The notes: generated by a model from the sequence alone, not told the origin. A DNA stretch of 64,000 bases from Pseudarthrobacter sp. W1I19 (GCF_030817835.1 NZ_JAUSZR010000001.1:4464001-4528000); one strand, 5' to 3'. Positions 24,822 to 33,242 are shown, numbered from the stretch's first letter. A program made the numbers and translations.

Positions 24822-26264
24822 ATGGAAAGTAGCAACAAGGCAATGACTACATTAACTACCGGTGACGTGGACAAGAAGATGTCGCCGCAAGGACGGAAGG
24901 CGATGTTCGGTGCGCAGGGTGGTCTGTTCGTGGACATGTTCGATGTCTACTTGCCGATCATCGTTATGGCACCGGCAGCCATCTATTTTCAGGCGACAGG
25001 CATCTCCGACTCCGCGAGCCGGATTCTGACTGCTGTTGTCTTTGTTGCGACGATGCTCGGACGGCCCCTGGGAGCACTCATTTTCGGTAACCTCAGCGAC
25101 CGAACGGGGCGACGCCGGACAACCCTGATTTCCCTGATCGGGTTCGGGTTTACGACCCTGCTCATTGCCTCGCTACCCGGCAATGAGCAAATTGGAGTAT
25201 GGGCGATTATTCTCCTGATCACTCTGCGCTTCGTAGATGGCGTCTTTCTCGGGGGCCAGTACACGGCGTCAGCTCCGCTTGCGCTGGAGACCAGCCCGCA
25301 CCATAAGCGCGGCCTGATTGGCTCGTTCATCATGACCGGATTTCCCTTGGCCTACTGCGCTACCGGTCTCATCACCTTTGGTCTGCTCCAAATCATTCCC
25401 GCAGGCAGTTTGCACTCACCCTACGTTCAGTGGGGTTGGCGGCTTCCCTTCGTCCTTGGTGGCCTCATGGCGCTGGTCTTCGCATGGTGGTACGCCCGAA
25501 ACGTCAAAGAATCAGCCGTTTGGGAAAAGACAGTCCGCACTGGCCCCTCCCCCATCGTGCAGCTGTTCAGAGGGTCCAACCTCCGCGGCTTCCTTCAAGT
25601 GTTCCTCCTCATGTCCGGAAACTACATGTCCTTCAACATGGTCGGCGCAGTACTTCCAGGAGTGCTAAAGCAATACGCGGGGCTGAAGGATACTGAAGTC
25701 ACCATGGTGATGATCATCGCGTACGCCCTTCTGGCTCTCACCTATTTGGGTGCTGGCCTATTTAGTCAGCGTGCAGGAAGGCGACCGTTCTTCATGATCC
25801 AAGGTGTTATGACGGCGACAGTGGCCCCTGTTCTGTACTGGTTGGTGGCATCGAAGACAGTGACCGGCCTTCCGGCTGTCGGGCTCGTAACCGTTGCCTT
25901 GATCCTTGTTGTCGTTACGACATGGGGAGTAGTCACTACGTACATCATTGAACGCTTCCACACCGGTGTACGCTCTAGCGGCTACGGCCTGGGCTACTCC
26001 CTGGCCGTTGTTATCCCCTCGTTCTACGCCTTCTACCAAGCCGGACTGACCAGCTTCATGCCCTTTGAGTACACGCCGCTTGTGCTGCTGGTTTTGGGCG
26101 GGATCCTGCTGTTTGTTGGGGCGGCAATTGGACCGGAGACCAAGGACGTAGACCTTGCCTCGGGTGCAGAAGTCAAGGCTGTTGACGGAGATGCACTCGC
26201 TGGCTCCCTTGTCGGTGTTCCATACGCCCACGACAAGAATGATTCAGAAAAAAAGGGAAAGTAA
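24822..26264 (+). CDS. MFS transporter (metabolite:H+ symporter-like)
   Basis: About 480 residues with 12 predicted membrane helices; starts at 24822 or 24843 are both possible, while the longer frame from 24549 begins inside the terminator region and is rejected. Seen: the MFS loop 2-3 motif GNLSDRTGRRRTTL, the helix-4 stretch RFVDGVFLGGQYTASAP, and a second half beginning IVQLFRGSNLRGFLQV. The overall pattern matches the sugar/metabolite:proton symporter branch. The substrate is unknown; uptake of an aromatic acid for the nearby gentisate pathway is possible but only contextual. It is followed after 4 bases by the split-barrel gene, so they are co-transcribed. Its last 49 codons are duplicated at 27562-27708. 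Confidence 0.85.
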   Translation: MESSNKAMTTLTTGDVDKKMSPQGRKAMFGAQGGLFVDMFDVYLPIIVMAPAAIYFQATGISDSASRILTAVVFVATMLGRPLGALIFGNLSDRTGRRRTTLISLIGFGFTTLLIASLPGNEQIGVWAIILLITLRFVDGVFLGGQYTASAPLALETSPHHKRGLIGSFIMTGFPLAYCATGLITFGLLQIIPAGSLHSPYVQWGWRLPFVLGGLMALVFAWWYARNVKESAVWEKTVRTGPSPIVQLFRGSNLRGFLQVFLLMSGNYMSFNMVGAVLPGVLKQYAGLKDTEVTMVMIIAYALLALTYLGAGLFSQRAGRRPFFMIQGVMTATVAPVLYWLVASKTVTGLPAVGLVTVALILVVVTTWGVVTTYIIERFHTGVRSSGYGLGYSLAVVIPSFYAFYQAGLTSFMPFEYTPLVLLVLGGILLFVGAAIGPETKDVDLASGAEVKAVDGDALAGSLVGVPYAHDKNDSEKKGK

Positions 26265-26858
26265 GACAATGGCTCTGATCACTGATGACATGCGAGACAT
26301 CATCGCCAGCGCGATGCTCTCGTACGCAGCAACTACTTGTCCTGATGGGACACCCAACCTGTCGCCGAAGGGTTCCGTACGCGCCTACGACGACGAGCAC
26401 CTGATCTTCATGGACATCGCGTCCCCCAACACGATCGCCAACCTGAAGGCGAACCCAAGCATCGAAATCAACTCCGTGGACGTTTTCAAGCGCCGTGGAT
26501 ACCGGTTCAAGGGCACGGCGGAACTGCTGCAGCCCGGGCATGCCGCCTATGAATGGTTGAACTCATGGCTTCTCGACCTCAACGGTCCCGGATACCCTGC
26601 ACACCAGGCCGTGCTCGTGCACGTTGACAGGGTGTTGCCCATCGATTCGCCGGCATATACCTTCGGCGGCGCTGAAGAAAAAGAACTTTCCGACACTTGG
26701 TTCAGCCGTTATGAGGCAGTACATAATGCCCGCGCAGGGCAGGGCTCCGTGGGAGAAATTCAATGAACGATCTTCCCACCACGATGCGGGCGGCCTTCAT
26801 TCGTGAACCAGGCCCCGCCGAAGCCATCGAGATCGGCATACTCCCAATCCCCGACCTT
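26118..26858. repeat. 741-bp direct repeat, copy 1
   Basis: Covers the 3' end of the MFS gene, the whole split-barrel gene and the first 32 codons of the quinone oxidoreductase. It matches 27562-28302 with an offset of 1444 and encoded proteins that are identical throughout. The boundaries are abrupt on both sides. Confidence 0.95.
26269..26766 (+). CDS. pyridoxamine 5'-phosphate oxidase-family FMN split-barrel protein, copy 1
   Basis: 165 residues from the ATG four bases after the MFS stop. It has the flavin split-barrel pattern: MLSYAATTCPDGTPNLSPKG, DDEHLIFMDIASPNTIANL, IEINSVDVFKRRGYRFKG. Such proteins bind FMN or F420 and act as oxidoreductases or pyridoxamine-phosphate oxidase-like enzymes; the reaction is not known. 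Its neighbour downstream was a quinone oxidoreductase start that is now cut off at 26858. An identical second copy lies at 27713-28210. Confidence 0.88.
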   Translation: MALITDDMRDIIASAMLSYAATTCPDGTPNLSPKGSVRAYDDEHLIFMDIASPNTIANLKANPSIEINSVDVFKRRGYRFKGTAELLQPGHAAYEWLNSWLLDLNGPGYPAHQAVLVHVDRVLPIDSPAYTFGGAEEKELSDTWFSRYEAVHNARAGQGSVGEIQ

Positions 26859-26920
26859 CGGCCTGCTGCGCTTCACCTTCCCTGCACAACAGAACAGGAC
26901 AGTAACCAATGTCTGTCATG
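26763..26920 (+). pseudogene. truncated quinone oxidoreductase 5' end
   Basis: The frame starts exactly as the intact gene at 28207 (MNDLPTTMRAAFIREPGPAE) and matches it for 32 codons. At 26858 it crosses into AhpD upstream DNA and stops 20 codons later, overlapping the AhpD start. It is a by-product of the duplication or insertion event. Confidence 0.9.
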
Positions 26921-27373
26921 ACTTCCACCAACGTAGGTAAAGAACATGGCGAGTTATACAAGACGGCTATCATGCAGTCGAAACAGGCCGAGGCTGCCGC
27001 CCAAGAGGCAGGCCTGTCGACGTTGCTGATCGAGCTGGTAAAGATCAGGACATCACAGATCAACGGCTGCACCTACTGCATGCGTCTTCACACTGGAGAT
27101 GCCATTAAATACGGCGAATCCATCGACCGCCTTGCGGTACTCTCTGCCTGGCGGGAGACCTCGTATTTCAACGAACAGGAACAGGCCGCGCTCAGCCTCA
27201 GCGAGTACGTCACTGGCATCCCGAACGCCCACGCGAACAAGAGCCTCTATGAGGAGGCTACAGCAGTACTCACGCCTCAGCAACTGTCCGCCATCACCTG
27301 GATGACGATCAGCGTCAACACCCTGAACCGAGTCGCCATCACCAGTTCCTACCCCGTAAAGCCAAAAGAATAA
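26909..27373 (+). CDS. carboxymuconolactone decarboxylase / AhpD-like protein inside a duplicated cassette
   Basis: 154 residues, preceded by AGGA nine bases before the ATG. The AhpD motif INGCTYCMRLH gives C54, C57 and His61. The second half (SAWRETSYFNEQEQAALSLSEY) parallels the paralogue at 10787. It sits in a 703-base island between two copies of a 741-bp direct repeat and is followed by its own terminator-like hairpin, so it looks like a moveable cassette with its own leader and end. A thiol-peroxidase or disulfide reductant role in oxidative stress is the family expectation. Confidence 0.9.
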   Translation: MSVMTSTNVGKEHGELYKTAIMQSKQAEAAAQEAGLSTLLIELVKIRTSQINGCTYCMRLHTGDAIKYGESIDRLAVLSAWRETSYFNEQEQAALSLSEYVTGIPNAHANKSLYEEATAVLTPQQLSAITWMTISVNTLNRVAITSSYPVKPKE

Positions 27374-27405
27374 CCGCAGCAGACAGGCCGGTAGGACCAA
27401 GCAAA

Positions 27406-27442
27406 CAGCAGGAGGGCCGGTTTCCGGTCCTCCTGCTGCTGT
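27406..27442 (+). terminator. terminator after the AhpD cassette
   Basis: CAGCAGGAGG pairs with CCTCCTGCTG around an inner GCCGG-TTT-CCGG, followed by a short CTGTTT run. Confidence 0.75.
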
Positions 27443-27561
27443 TTCCGGCACCGGTTTCAACCAACGTCGCATTCACGAGATCCGGAGCCACCCAAGGATT
27501 CTGATATCCAGAAACTCCTAGCACTTGAATTGTCTGCGGCCGTATCTTTGAGGCAGTCGTC

Positions 27562-27708
27562 GGGGCGGCAATTGGACCGGAGACCAAGGACGTAGACCTT
27601 GCCTCGGGTGCAGAAGTCAAGGCTGTTGACGGAGATGCACTCGCTGGCTCCCTTGTCGGTGTTCCATACGCCCACGACAAGAATGATTCAGAAAAAAAGG
27701 GAAAGTAA
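27562..27708 (+). pseudogene. MFS transporter 3' fragment
   Basis: The last 49 codons and stop of the MFS gene at 24822-26264, identical in sequence, without a start or any membrane helices beyond part of the last one. It marks the left end of repeat copy 2. Confidence 0.9.
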
Positions 27709-27712
27709 GACA

Positions 27713-28210
27713 ATGGCTCTGATCACTGATGACATGCGAGACATCATCGCCAGCGCGATGCTCTCGTACGCAGCAACTACTTGTCCTGATGGGACACCCA
27801 ACCTGTCGCCGAAGGGTTCCGTACGCGCCTACGACGACGAGCACCTGATCTTCATGGACATCGCGTCCCCCAACACGATCGCCAACCTGAAGGCGAACCC
27901 AAGCATCGAAATCAACTCCGTGGACGTTTTCAAGCGCCGTGGATACCGGTTCAAGGGCACGGCGGAACTGCTGCAGCCCGGGCATGCCGCCTATGAATGG
28001 TTGAACTCATGGCTTCTCGACCTCAACGGTCCCGGATACCCTGCACACCAGGCCGTGCTCGTGCACGTTGACAGGGTGTTGCCCATCGATTCGCCGGCAT
28101 ATACCTTCGGCGGCGCTGAAGAAAAAGAACTTTCCGACACTTGGTTCAGCCGTTATGAGGCAGTACATAATGCCCGCGCAGGGCAGGGCTCCGTGGGAGA
28201 AATTCAATGA
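27713..28210 (+). CDS. pyridoxamine 5'-phosphate oxidase-family FMN split-barrel protein, copy 2
   Basis: 165 residues, identical to the copy at 26269-26766. This copy keeps the presumed original downstream arrangement: its stop overlaps the start of the intact quinone oxidoreductase by four bases (ATGA). Its upstream context is only an MFS fragment, so unless transcription passes the hairpin at 27406 or a new promoter exists, expression may differ from copy 1. Confidence 0.88.
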   Translation: MALITDDMRDIIASAMLSYAATTCPDGTPNLSPKGSVRAYDDEHLIFMDIASPNTIANLKANPSIEINSVDVFKRRGYRFKGTAELLQPGHAAYEWLNSWLLDLNGPGYPAHQAVLVHVDRVLPIDSPAYTFGGAEEKELSDTWFSRYEAVHNARAGQGSVGEIQ

Positions 28211-29199
28211 ACGATCTTCCCACCACGATGCGGGCGGCCTTCATTCGTGAACCAGGCCCCGCCGAAGCCATCGAGATCGGCATACTCCCAATCCCCGACC
28301 TTGGACCCACCGACATTTTGGTGAAGAACATTGCGATGGCAGTCAACCACGTGGATACGTTCGTTCGTTCCGGTGCCTACAAGACCCACACGCCGTTTCC
28401 ATTCATCGTAGGACGTGATCTGGTTGGGACGGTCGCTGCAACTGGGCCAGGTGTAACAACGTTCCAGCCCGGCGACTCGGTCTGGTGCAACAGCTTGGGG
28501 CACGACGGTCGTCAGGGATCGTTCGCCGAATACGCCGTAGTCGCCTCCGATCGTCTCTACAATCTCCCTGAAACGGTCAATCCACTCGACGCTGTCGGAA
28601 TACTTCACACAGCAGCTACCGCGCATATTGGGTTGTTTCGCGAGGCGAAAATCAAACCAGGGGAAACCATTTTTGTCGCAGGAGCAGCGGGAGGAGTAGG
28701 TAGCGCTGTGGTCCAAATGGCCGCCGCTGCAGGTGCGCGAGTGATTGCCTCCGCTTCCGACCGGGACGTCCAGTGGTGCCTGAGCTGTGGAGCAGACGAA
28801 GTTATCGACTATCGCGATCCGCAACTATGGAAGCGGATCGCCGACGCAGCACCTCAAGGCGTGGACATCTGGTGGGACAACTCCGGTCATCATGAGTTCG
28901 ACCTGCTCTTCCCACTGCTTAGTAAGGGCGCCCGCGTTATCGTGATGGCAGGCCTTGGGGCCAAGCCGGTATTGCCTGTCGGCGGTCTCTATACCCGAGA
29001 CGCGAGCCTCCACGGATTCGTCATCAGTAACGCGTCGACCAGCGAGCTGGCCGACGCGGCAACCATGATAAATCACCTATTGCAAAGCAAGCGGCTGGCT
29101 AGTCGCGTCGGAGTAACTTTGCCACTCAACGAGACCGTTCAAGCGCATCGGAAGATGGAAAATCATGCGCCTGGCGGCCGGATCGTAGTAATCCCTTGA
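28207..29199 (+). CDS. NADPH:quinone oxidoreductase-like MDR enzyme
   Basis: 330 residues. It has a GroES-like N-terminal domain (FIVGRDLVGTVAATGPGV) and a Rossmann domain with VAGAAGGVGSAVVQMAAAAG. The catalytic and structural zinc cysteine clusters of alcohol dehydrogenases are absent. The family reduces quinones or enones with NADPH. It overlaps the split-barrel gene by four bases and the GNAT gene follows with an overlap, so the three form one unit. The first 32 codons are repeated at 26763. Confidence 0.88.
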   Translation: MNDLPTTMRAAFIREPGPAEAIEIGILPIPDLGPTDILVKNIAMAVNHVDTFVRSGAYKTHTPFPFIVGRDLVGTVAATGPGVTTFQPGDSVWCNSLGHDGRQGSFAEYAVVASDRLYNLPETVNPLDAVGILHTAATAHIGLFREAKIKPGETIFVAGAAGGVGSAVVQMAAAAGARVIASASDRDVQWCLSCGADEVIDYRDPQLWKRIADAAPQGVDIWWDNSGHHEFDLLFPLLSKGARVIVMAGLGAKPVLPVGGLYTRDASLHGFVISNASTSELADAATMINHLLQSKRLASRVGVTLPLNETVQAHRKMENHAPGGRIVVIP

Positions 29200-29657
29200 C
29201 GGTCTCTGACCGGGCACTAGTGTTCCTGGAGATTCACCCTAGCGACCCCCGGGTTGAGCTTGAGATAGCACCTCTACTTCGATCCCTCCGCCCGGAGCTT
29301 ACGCCGGAGAGGGCAAGAGCATTTCTGCGCGAGGCACATACCGAGGGATACGTCCTCACTATCGCCACCGACGCAGACAACAGGTGCTGTGGATTGGCGG
29401 GCCATCGTGTATTGACGACCAGCCGCGGAAGGATCCTTTTTCTTGAGGATTTGGCTGTGGCTGCGGACATGCGGGAGGCGGGGATTGGTGGCAAAATCAT
29501 GCACTACCTCGAGCGGAGGGCTGAGCTCGCCGGCTGCGACAGACTCGAACTCGACACAGGAATCGGCAACCACGTGGCTCAGCGCTTCTATCGAAAAAAT
29601 CAGCTGGAGTGGGCTGCGTTGCATTTTTCAAAGAATATTGAAACCGAAGCGATTTGA
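29196..29657 (+). CDS. GNAT-family N-acetyltransferase
   Basis: 153 residues if the TTG overlapping the quinone oxidoreductase stop is used; a GTG at 29220 is an alternative. Core GNAT features: the strand GRILFLEDLAVAADMREAGI with the acetyl-CoA loop as AGIGGKIMHYLERRA, then GCDRLELDTGIGNHVAQRFY. The substrate is unknown. Transcription likely continues from the quinone oxidoreductase and ends at the hairpin at 29700. Confidence 0.85.
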   Translation: MTVSDRALVFLEIHPSDPRVELEIAPLLRSLRPELTPERARAFLREAHTEGYVLTIATDADNRCCGLAGHRVLTTSRGRILFLEDLAVAADMREAGIGGKIMHYLERRAELAGCDRLELDTGIGNHVAQRFYRKNQLEWAALHFSKNIETEAI

Positions 29658-29699
29658 GTGCTCATGAGGTCTGAAATCAACGAACACTATTGCTGACAA

Positions 29700-29733
29700 G
29701 GAAAGCTCGCCGGCCTTCAACGGCGGGCTTTCC
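29700..29733 (+). terminator. terminator-like hairpin after the GNAT gene
   Basis: GGAAAGCTCGCCG pairs with CGGCGGGCTTTCC (one G-T pair) around an eight-base loop. The T tract is weak. Confidence 0.55.
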
Positions 29734-29839
29734 TCGCAGCGGTCGTGCAGACCATTGCTTAGTGATTGCCAAGCGTTATCAAATTTGTCTTATAGGGCGT
29801 GGTATCGGGTGTTCTACCCATGCAGAGGAAAACAACCAG

Positions 29840-30010
29840 ATGAGTGATACATGGTTCACCGTGGAGGACAACAACGGGAGGATATTCTCCGTGGACGAGG
29901 TAAGGGTCTCTTTCAGGAAAGATCCGCAAGTCGGAAGGGTGTGGACCATGTCGCATCTCCAGTTGGCCGACCTCCAAAAGGCAATCGAGGCCTACCAAGC
30001 GATGAACTGA
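29840..30010 (+). CDS. small acidic protein of unknown function
   Basis: 56 residues from an ATG with AGAGGAAA upstream; the longer frame from 29690 starts inside the preceding hairpin. The sequence (MSDTWFTVEDNNGRIFSVDE, then VRVSFRKDPQ, ADLQKAIEAYQAMN) reads like a compact soluble domain with a C-terminal helix. It is not recognised. The 52-residue helix-turn-helix gene follows 31 bases later and may be co-transcribed. Confidence 0.55.
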   Translation: MSDTWFTVEDNNGRIFSVDEVRVSFRKDPQVGRVWTMSHLQLADLQKAIEAYQAMN

Positions 30011-30041
30011 GTAGGGACCGCCGCCAGGTCTGGAAAGCTCG

Positions 30042-30200
30042 ATGGCTACTTCTAGGCGGAAAAGGACCCTCACACCGGAACGGGCTGCCGAAATGGTCCA
30101 GCGCGCCGGCAACGGAATTCCGAAAGCCGTCCTTGCCCGGGATTACGGAATCAGCCGGGAGACCGTGTACCAGTACCTTCGCCACGCCAAGCTTTGCTGA
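30042..30200 (+). CDS. 52-residue helix-turn-helix protein (recombinase-type HTH)
   Basis: ATG to TGA, 52 residues, beginning MATSRRKRTLTPERAAEMVQ, followed by GIPKAVLARDYGISRETVYQYL. The second half is the helix-turn-helix seen at the C-terminus of serine resolvases/invertases (Hin type) and in small orphan regulators. The basic N-terminal arm fits minor-groove binding. There is no catalytic domain upstream, so it is either a small free-standing DNA-binding protein or the surviving end of a recombinase. It is short enough to be missed by automated calling. Confidence 0.65.
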   Translation: MATSRRKRTLTPERAAEMVQRAGNGIPKAVLARDYGISRETVYQYLRHAKLC

Positions 30201-30804
30201 AGCACTCCCCTGCCGACGCCGTCCTTGTGCCGTAACCCCGTGACCGTAGCTTGACGAAAGATCAATTATCGGCGTTCGGTCTGGCCGTGAGTGGACGCGG
30301 GAATCGCTTACAGGTCTGTGGTTGGGCAGCGTTAATTCCGACGCTACGCAGAAGTGGCATCAGTCGGGACGACGACATCTGCCCGGGCACACGCCACGTC
30401 TTCGTGTCCGGCGGCGGAGGCCCCCGTACAGTCTCCAATCCGTTTCCTCTCCGGGCGGGCAACGGCAGTCGGTGGTCACGGTGCTTCCGCCCCGGGAACT
30501 GAGGTCACGTGCCGGATGTTCAGCTTGCATAGCAGGGCCTGGATCATGGCAGCCTCCGATTCAAATCGCAGCGCTCTGTACTCCAATGATGGCCTTCGCC
30601 CCCTCCCGGGGGAACTGGCATTTTGTCAGGTGGGGGCGTGCCGCATCACGACGACCTGATCGAGTGATCTGGTGCCATCACCAGCGTTCTCTTTCGGTCG
30701 ATGGGGCAATCTGTTGTCTAGACGACATAGGGCGAAGTCGAAAGGATGGACTCGTCAGGAGAAGCCAGTCCTGACGATTTCCTCGGGAAGGCAGGAACCA
30801 GGGA
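30201..30804. other. gene-free stretch
   Basis: About 600 bases with only weak overlapping frames in several phases and no recognisable motif. It presumably holds the promoter of the HA-domain gene at its right end. Confidence 0.45.
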
Positions 30805-31512
30805 GTGGAGAAATTGGAATCCACTAGGGGCTCAGGCCGAGGCCCGGACGTGGTTCCTCGGCGTGATTGGGACGAACAGCTCGATCACTATGTTCGCTTC
30901 GTTAGGGAGCACAACAGGGTTCCTTCCCAATACGCCGAAGACCCGGGCGAGCGAATGCTGACTTTCTGGCTCAGGCATCAGAAGGCCAGCTTGCGGAACG
31001 GGCTACTCCTGCCGGAAAGGTTCGAAAAGTTGGAAAGGCAGCTGCCCGGCTGGAGCTCGCCCTACCGGGTACATCCCAGCTGGGATCAGATGCTGGCCCT
31101 TGTGGTTCAATTCAAAACCGATCATGGTAGGTGGCCGTCGAGCACGTCTGCCGACGACGCCGAACGTAGCTTGGCTAATTGGCTGTACCGACAAGCTGCA
31201 ACCAGGACGGCCAGCCGGGACCGCCAGCATGCGGAACGCATGGCCACGCTGAACAACGTGTTGCCGGGCTGGCGCCGGCGCCCCTCCGGTCACGCCGAAC
31301 GGTGGAAGAGCCGGTTGGAACAAATCCTGGAACACGTGCGGACGTACGGCAGGCTTCCAACCATGGGGTCAACCACCTCACCTGAGGAATACGCGCTGGG
31401 CAAGTGGCTATCAATTCAGCGGTACGCCCTGAAGAAGGGCACACTTTACCCGGAACGCCTGACGAAGTTGGATGAGCTGCTGCCGGGGTGGAGGCCAGCG
31501 GCTGCCCCCTAG
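30805..31512 (+). CDS. orphan protein with three helicase-associated (HA) domains
   Basis: 235 residues from a GTG behind AGGAACCAGGG. Three repeats of about 65 residues follow one pattern: W near the start, a helix, a loop ending in R-x-P, a conserved x-L-x-x-W-L, then R-x-x-x-L-x-x-x-LPGW. The repeat ends read KLERQLPGW, TLNNVLPGW and KLDELLPGW. This matches the HA domain found after superfamily 2 helicases in actinobacteria and in eukaryotes; it probably binds nucleic acid. There is no helicase motor here, so it is a free-standing array. Function and target are unknown. Confidence 0.8.
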   Translation: MEKLESTRGSGRGPDVVPRRDWDEQLDHYVRFVREHNRVPSQYAEDPGERMLTFWLRHQKASLRNGLLLPERFEKLERQLPGWSSPYRVHPSWDQMLALVVQFKTDHGRWPSSTSADDAERSLANWLYRQAATRTASRDRQHAERMATLNNVLPGWRRRPSGHAERWKSRLEQILEHVRTYGRLPTMGSTTSPEEYALGKWLSIQRYALKKGTLYPERLTKLDELLPGWRPAAAP

Positions 31513-31540
31513 ACAGAGGCTCCCCCCAGCAGGGAGTCGA

Positions 31541-31750
31541 TCAGCCGCTGGCTTCCAGAAGAAGCTCGTCCAGTGCAAAGCCGAGAGCTTCTGTATCAAA
31601 CCAGGTAGCCGACAACGCGTCATGAATGATGGCGTCGAACTCAAAGGGGTGACAGCGTCCTCCGTTGTTCCAGTACAGGATCCAGACATCGATCAGAGCC
31701 ACGGATTTCCCCTGGAGCAGAATTCTGGCTGTCAGTCGCAAGTCCCTCAT
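31541..31750 (-). CDS. small protein of unknown function
   Basis: 69 residues from an ATG with AAGGA six bases upstream. The start reads MRDLRLTARILLQGKSVALI, followed by WILYWNNGGRCHPFEFDAII and a C-terminal helix DTEALGFALDELLLEASG. It resembles small plausibly folded actinobacterial proteins but is not assigned to a family. It is convergent with the HA-domain gene. Confidence 0.55.
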   Translation of the reverse strand: MRDLRLTARILLQGKSVALIDVWILYWNNGGRCHPFEFDAIIHDALSATWFDTEALGFALDELLLEASG

Positions 31751-32335
31751 GACCAATCCTTGCTTCTGCTACCCGCGTCCGGCAAGACCAGCAAAAGCGC
31801 CGATATCGAAACCGGAATCAGCATCCTCTGTCGCTCATGCAGGCCATTTTTTCAGGCACTCCAAGCAAGGACTGGCCACAGTCCTTGCTCTTGTCGATAG
31901 CGAGCAGTTAAAGGAGTATCTCGCAATGGCGGTGTTCTACCTGCTGGGGAGGGTTCCTTCCAGCCTTCGCGGGGCTGGCTCTCTGGTCTCAGGAACTCTT
32001 CAGGAGCCAGCCCTGCCTGCAGCGCCGTGACGTTGGCAGAGTCAGGGGGAGTCGGTAGTGCGCCGCCGCCAACGCAGCGTAGCGCCTTTAGACGGCGCAT
32101 TATTCCGGACTTTGGGGCATACAGCGCAGTGCACATGCGCGAAAGTTCTACTGACAAGTAACTGATGTGCCGCGTACCTTTGGCGAAGACGGACATGCAG
32201 GGCCCCGTATCACCGTGATTGCGTCCTTTGCATCCGATAGACCGTCCGGATGGCAGCCCAACGACGTGCTGTCATTCTGACGATAAGCACCAAGACCAGC
32301 GGCAGCGGCCGTCCGGGAGGAGACTCATTTCAGGA
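31751..32335. other. gene-free stretch
   Basis: About 585 bases between two weakly supported small genes. No frame has convincing start signals or protein-like content. Confidence 0.4.
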
Positions 32336-32548
32336 ATGTTCGAACTCTTCAATGACGAAGACTCGAACTTCAGGTTCAGAATCAAAGGTCCTGATGGTGC
32401 AGTGATGGCCACCTCCCGCGCTTTCCCCGACAAAGTGTCTGCCGTGGCAGGGATTCGGGACACACGCGAGTCGGCGGAATGGGCCCCGTCACTGACATGT
32501 GCCTGCCACGGGTGGCTGATGCGGTCGCTGAGCGGGTGGGCCCGTTAG
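32336..32548 (+). pseudogene. DUF1508 (YegP-like) protein, probably frameshifted
   Basis: The frame begins MFELFNDEDSNFRFRIKGPD and continues GAVMATSRAFPDKVSAVAGI, the YegP/DUF1508 pattern. After RDTRESAEW the reading leaves the family pattern, while the +1 frame continues GMGPVTDMCLP, which is what such proteins usually show next. A one-base shift near 32470-32485 is therefore likely, unless it is a sequencing error. The family is small and of unknown function. Confidence 0.6.
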
Positions 32549-32955
32549 CCGGGGAACCCGACTCCGGTCCTGAATGTGCCAGCCACCGGTCTGGGTCGTC
32601 TGCACCTCCCAGACGGATATCCCGGACCGTGTCGGCAGCCTGACGGTGCACCGAGAACCGCTGCACGCAAAACGAGGCGATGAGAATCCTGGCCGCCTCC
32701 AGCACCCGGAACCAATAGCTCCGCGACTTCGCCCTCAGAGATAGACGAAATATCAACCATCAGCTATTAGAATCCGGAAGTGGAAGTAGCTGCGAGCGCT
32801 CAGTACCTGCCCCAGCGAGTCCGAGTAGCCATCCGCCGCGCTAGAACCTGTGCTTGCCCAGTGATCAGGTCTAGATACGTAGCAGGGATTCCAAGGCTTC
32901 CAGCCGGCGAGCTGACCTCAAGTCCGCTCAGATTGCGGTTGCGTTGGCAACTGAA
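32549..32955. other. stretch without a supported gene
   Basis: Holds a minus-strand frame from 32760 (MVDISSISEGEVAELL) that changes to a second frame with protein-like content (WFRVLEAARILIASF). This may be a frameshifted small gene, but neither part has a ribosome site or a known motif. Confidence 0.35.
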
Positions 32956-32985
32956 AGTGCCCGTCCAAAATGTTGGACGGGCACT
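32956..32985 (-). terminator. hairpin ending the TM2 operon
   Basis: A perfect 13-bp stem, AGTGCCCGTCCAA with TTGGACGGGCACT, four-base loop. On the minus strand it follows the 76-residue gene and is trailed by TTTC. Confidence 0.7.
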
Positions 32986-33002
32986 AAACCCGGGGATTTG
33001 AC

Positions 33003-33233
33003 CTAGCTACCCAGTACGTCCCGGGCCAGCTGTAACAGCTGCGGGCGGGGCAATGGAAAACCTGGGCCGATCTCGCTTCGGATCCTGATTTCGAGCTCGT
33101 CTGCGAGCTGGTCCTCAGTGAGGCCCTGGTTCCTGTTCCGAAGGTCGTGCATCGCCTTGGCGCTGGCCAACGTGAACGTGCGGACAAACGCCGCCCGCTC
33201 GTCGTGGTCTGGAATCAGGTTTTCCAAGCTCAC
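33003..33233 (-). CDS. small protein of unknown function downstream of the TM2 gene
   Basis: 76 residues from a GTG ten bases after the TM2 stop. Helical and charged: LIPDHDERAAFVRTFTLASA, LTEDQLADELEIRIRSEIG, LPRPQLLQLARDVLGS. No family is recognised. The spacing and the hairpin right after its stop indicate that it is co-transcribed with the TM2 gene. Confidence 0.6.
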   Translation of the reverse strand: MSLENLIPDHDERAAFVRTFTLASAKAMHDLRNRNQGLTEDQLADELEIRIRSEIGPGFPLPRPQLLQLARDVLGS

Positions 33234-33242
33234 CTCGTGGCT

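Larger units (their letters stand above)
27562..28302. repeat. 741-bp direct repeat, copy 2
   Basis: Second copy of 26118-26858. It begins inside an MFS 3' fragment (27562-27708, the last 49 codons, no start) and continues unbroken into the full quinone oxidoreductase gene. Confidence 0.95.

Noticed and set aside
26118-28302. Composite transposon made by the 741-bp repeats
   Set aside because: The repeats encode split-barrel and partial metabolic genes, not a transposase, and no terminal inverted repeats or target duplications were seen.
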